Origin: Methylovirgula sp.
Lineage (GTDB): Bacteria > Pseudomonadota > Alphaproteobacteria > Rhizobiales > Beijerinckiaceae
Reading direction: 5' to 3'
Length of the DNA: 8,452 bases
NCBI GenBank assembly: GCA_030038595.1
Contig: JASHSW010000026.1
Location: forward strand, 1-8,452
Of this stretch, positions 6,633-8,452 are shown one piece after another (within the stretch, counting starts at the first letter, position 1; each line of letters starts with the position of its first letter). A program made the translations under genes and the position numbers. The notes below the pieces were generated by a model that did not search any database, was not told where the DNA came from, and saw nothing but the letters and a program-made list of their open reading frames with translations.

Positions 6633-7631
6633 ATGGATTCGACCCATTACGACATCGTCGGCCTTGGCAATGCCGTCGTCGACGTGATCGCGCCGTGCGA
6701 CGACGATTTCCTCGTCGGGCATGGCCTTGCCAAGGGCACGATGCGGCTCGTCGACGAGGCTGCGGCCGAGAAACTTTACCGTGCTATGGGCCAGACCACT
6801 GTCGTCTCGGGTGGCTCGGCCGCCAATACGGTCATCGGCGCTGCCAAACTCGGCTGTCGGGCGGCCTTCGTCGGCAAAGTGAAAGCCGATCGTGTCGGCG
6901 AAATGTTTTCGCACGACATCCGCGCCGCGGGCGTGACTTTCGCTGCCGCACCGGCCGCGGCGGGTCCGCCAAGCGGACGCTGCCTCGTGCTGGTCACGCC
7001 GGACGGACAGCGCACGATGAGCACCTATCTCGGCGCCTGCAAGTTCCTCGGCGAGGACGACGTCGATCCCGATCTCATCGCCGCGGCAAAGATTTCCTAC
7101 CTCGAAGGCTATCTCTGGGACCCGCCGGCAGCAAAGTCCGCATTCCTCAAGGCAACCGACGTCGCCCACGCGGCTGGCCGGCGCGTGGCGCTGAGCCTTT
7201 CCGATTCCTTCTGCGTCGAACGCTATCGCGACGAGTTCCTGGCGCTCATCCGCGACGGTAGCGTCGATATTCTCTTCGCCAACGAGCACGAACTTCACGC
7301 GCTCTACGAAACGGGAGATTTCGGCACGGCGGTCGCACAATTGCGCGACGAAGATATTCTCGGCGTGGTGACGCGCTCCGAAAAAGGTGCGCTCGTGGTC
7401 ACACGCGAGGAGATGCACGCGATCAAAGCCTTTGCCGTCGAGAAGGTCGTCGATACGACCGGCGCCGGCGACCTATTTGCCGCGGGCTTTCTTGCCGGCC
7501 TCGCCAAGGCGCGCGATCTCATCGACTGCGCCAGGCTCGGCGCGCTCGCCGCAGCCGAGATCATTCAACATTACGGCGCACGCCCGCAAACGGACCTTCA
7601 GGCGCTCGCCGCGGAGAACGGGCTATGGTGA
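6633..7631 (+). CDS. PfkB-family carbohydrate kinase, adenosine-kinase-like
   Basis: This is a ribokinase/PfkB-fold kinase that should transfer phosphate from ATP to a sugar or nucleoside hydroxyl. The N-terminal GLGNAVVDV (residues 10-18), the substrate-site motif SGGSAANT at 59-66, NEHEL and the C-terminal signature DTTGAGD at 274-280, with the catalytic base Asp280, are all present. The overall sequence resembles the alphaproteobacterial group usually annotated as adenosine kinase. That would suggest salvage of adenosine to AMP, but substrate cannot be fixed by eye and another sugar kinase role remains possible. I chose the ATG at 6633 (332 residues) because the protein then begins as its family does. 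An ATG at 6594 would add 13 unfamiliar residues. Neither start has a strong ribosome-binding site. It follows cysK by 90 bp on the same strand and ends facing coaA. Confidence 0.85.
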   Translation: MDSTHYDIVGLGNAVVDVIAPCDDDFLVGHGLAKGTMRLVDEAAAEKLYRAMGQTTVVSGGSAANTVIGAAKLGCRAAFVGKVKADRVGEMFSHDIRAAGVTFAAAPAAAGPPSGRCLVLVTPDGQRTMSTYLGACKFLGEDDVDPDLIAAAKISYLEGYLWDPPAAKSAFLKATDVAHAAGRRVALSLSDSFCVERYRDEFLALIRDGSVDILFANEHELHALYETGDFGTAVAQLRDEDILGVVTRSEKGALVVTREEMHAIKAFAVEKVVDTTGAGDLFAAGFLAGLAKARDLIDCARLGALAAAEIIQHYGARPQTDLQALAAENGLW

Positions 7632-7639
7632 GCGGGCAA

Positions 7640-7691
7640 CGTCGTGGCCGGCCTCGTGCCGGCATCCGCGCCGATTAAACCCGCCATGACG
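7640..7691. repeat. Palindromic intergenic repeat, Rhizobiales 'AGLVPA' type
   Basis: The outer arms, at 7640-7651 and 7680-7691, are reverse complements at 10 of 12 positions (CGTCGTGGCCGG against CCCGCCATGACG). Inside, GCCGGC at 7647-7652 and 7658-7663 can form a tight 6-bp hairpin with a 5-base loop. Read through on the plus strand, the element gives the peptide VAGLVPASAP...KPAMT. I recall such peptides from a dispersed palindromic repeat that is often mis-called as short genes in Rhizobiales. It fills most of the 65-bp gap between two convergent genes and could serve as a two-way terminator or message stabiliser, though no T-run follows. Family membership rests on memory and not on an alignment. 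Confidence 0.6.
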
Positions 7692-7696
7692 TGCGC

Positions 7697-8452
7697 CTAC
7701 AATTTCCGCAGTTCCACCATCTCGACGGAATGGCTGGCGCCCTTGGTCAGCACGAGATTGGCACGAGCCCGCGTCGGCAGGATGTTTTCGTGCAGGTTGC
7801 GCAAATTGATTTTGGTCCAGATGTCGCGCGCCACCGCCATCGCCTCGGCCTCGCCGATCTCCGCATATTTACGAAAGTAGGAGCGCGGATCGCGGAACGA
7901 GGTCTGCCGCAATCGCAGGAAGCGCTCGACGAACCATTGTTCGAGATCGGCTTCGTCGGCGTGGAGATAGACGGAGAAGTCGAAGAAATCGGAGACGAAA
8001 GCGCTTGGCCGCCCGTCGCGCGGCGGACGCCCGGGCAGTAGCACGTTCAGGCCTTCGACGATCAAAATGTCCGGGCGATCGACGACGATGCTTTCCTCGG
8101 GCACCACGTCGTAGGTCAGATGCGAATAGACGGGGGCGCGAACGTTGCGCGTCCCGGCCTTCACGTCGCTGAGGAAACGCAGCAGCGCGGCGCCGTCATA
8201 GCTCTCCGGAAAGCCCTTCTTCTCCATCAGCCCTTCCGCCTCGAGAACGGCGTTCGGATAGAGAAACCCGTCGGTCGTGATGAGCTCGACTTTCGGCGTG
8301 TTCGGCCACCTCGACAGCAGCGCCCGCATGACGCGCGACAACGTCGACTTGCCGACTGCGACCGAGCCGGCGACGCCGACGATATATGGCATCTTGCCGT
8401 CTTCGGCACCGAGGAAACGCTGCGTCGCCTTGAATAGGCCCTGCGTCGCGGC
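7697..8452 (-). CDS. coaA: CoaA, pantothenate kinase type I (5' end outside the window)
   Basis: This enzyme phosphorylates pantothenate with ATP, the first committed step of CoA synthesis, and in E. coli it is feedback-inhibited by CoA. The visible part is 251 residues plus stop. It carries the P-loop [16 protein letters not shown] with the catalytic aspartate (equivalent to E. coli Asp127), [33 protein letters not shown] and the C-terminal [15 protein letters not shown], all close to E. coli CoaA. The frame stays open through the right edge of the window. The 20 residues before the methionine at 8392 (ending [12 protein letters not shown]) also look like CoaA, so that ATG is internal and not the start. 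By comparison with E. coli, about 66 N-terminal residues lie beyond 8452. The gene converges on the PfkB kinase, with a palindromic repeat between them. Confidence 0.96.
   Translation of the reverse strand, partial: AATQGLFKATQRFLGAEDGKMPYIVGVAGSVAVGKSTLSRVMRALLSRWPNTPKVELITTDGFLYPNAVLEAEGLMEKKGFPESYDGAALLRFLSDVKAGTRNVRAPVYSHLTYDVVPEESIVVDRPDILIVEGLNVLLPGRPPRDGRPSAFVSDFFDFSVYLHADEADLEQWFVERFLRLRQTSFRDPRSYFRKYAEIGEAEAMAVARDIWTKINLRNLHENILPTRARANLVLTKGASHSVEMVELRKL

Noticed and set aside
5478..7418. Very long open frame (646 codons) on the minus strand opposite cysK and the PfkB kinase
   Set aside because: Both genes opposite are clearly real by motif. The antisense product is rich in Arg, Asp, Glu and His without any family motif, as expected from reversed GC-rich codons.
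7644..7880. 78-codon plus-strand ORF beginning MAGLVPAS
   Set aside because: It begins in the palindromic repeat and then runs antisense through coaA. It is a typical false gene call caused by this repeat.
8227..8392. ATG at 8392 (minus strand) as the start of coaA
   Set aside because: The P-loop would lie only a few residues from the start, and the upstream codons to the window edge are open and CoaA-like, so the true start lies outside.
1..8452. Mobile elements, CRISPR arrays, toxin-antitoxin or defence genes
   Set aside because: No transposase, integrase, spaced direct repeats or related domains were seen. Every long gene is a housekeeping family with similar base composition.

Overview
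The window is a compact, GC-rich stretch of bacterial chromosome with about 90% coding sequence. The gene order ubiE-ubiB-coaBC-dut, the protein sequences and the codon use point to an alphaproteobacterium, most likely of the order Hyphomicrobiales (Rhizobiales). UbiE and UbiB indicate ubiquinone synthesis. A palindrome of the 'AGLVPA' type, which I recall as widespread in Rhizobiales genomes, fits this placement. I cannot name the genus. There are no insertion sequences, phage genes, tRNAs, rRNAs or CRISPR arrays.

Positions 108-4625 hold a tight run of five plus-strand genes. ubiE and ubiB (ubiquinone synthesis) are separated by 2 bp. coaBC (pantothenate to phosphopantetheine) follows after 55 bp. 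dut (dUTPase) overlaps coaBC by 11 bp, and an Rrf2-family regulator overlaps the dut stop in an ATGA junction. The spacing suggests one transcription unit with translational coupling at its end, although a TATAAT box inside the end of ubiB may give coaBC its own promoter.

Positions 4626-6542 form a redox and sulfur segment. An AT-rich non-coding gap with the best promoter in the window and a structured leader precedes a Prx6-type 1-Cys peroxiredoxin. A terminator-like hairpin then separates it from cysK (cysteine synthase). The Rrf2 regulator just upstream lacks the IscR iron-sulfur cysteines. It lies close to cysK, which recalls the Gram-positive CymR-CysK pair, but this link is an inference.

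Positions 6543-8452 hold a PfkB-family, adenosine-kinase-like sugar kinase on the plus strand. Facing it on the minus strand is coaA (pantothenate kinase type I), cut by the right edge of the window. The 65 bp between the two convergent genes is almost filled by an imperfect palindromic repeat. coaA (first step of CoA synthesis) and coaBC (the middle steps) are therefore about 4 kb apart, on opposite strands and in separate transcription units.

I found no wholly new system. The most interesting points are the Rrf2-peroxiredoxin-cysK neighbourhood with its AT-rich control region, the hairpins lying directly against ribosome-binding or start sites, and the palindromic repeat.
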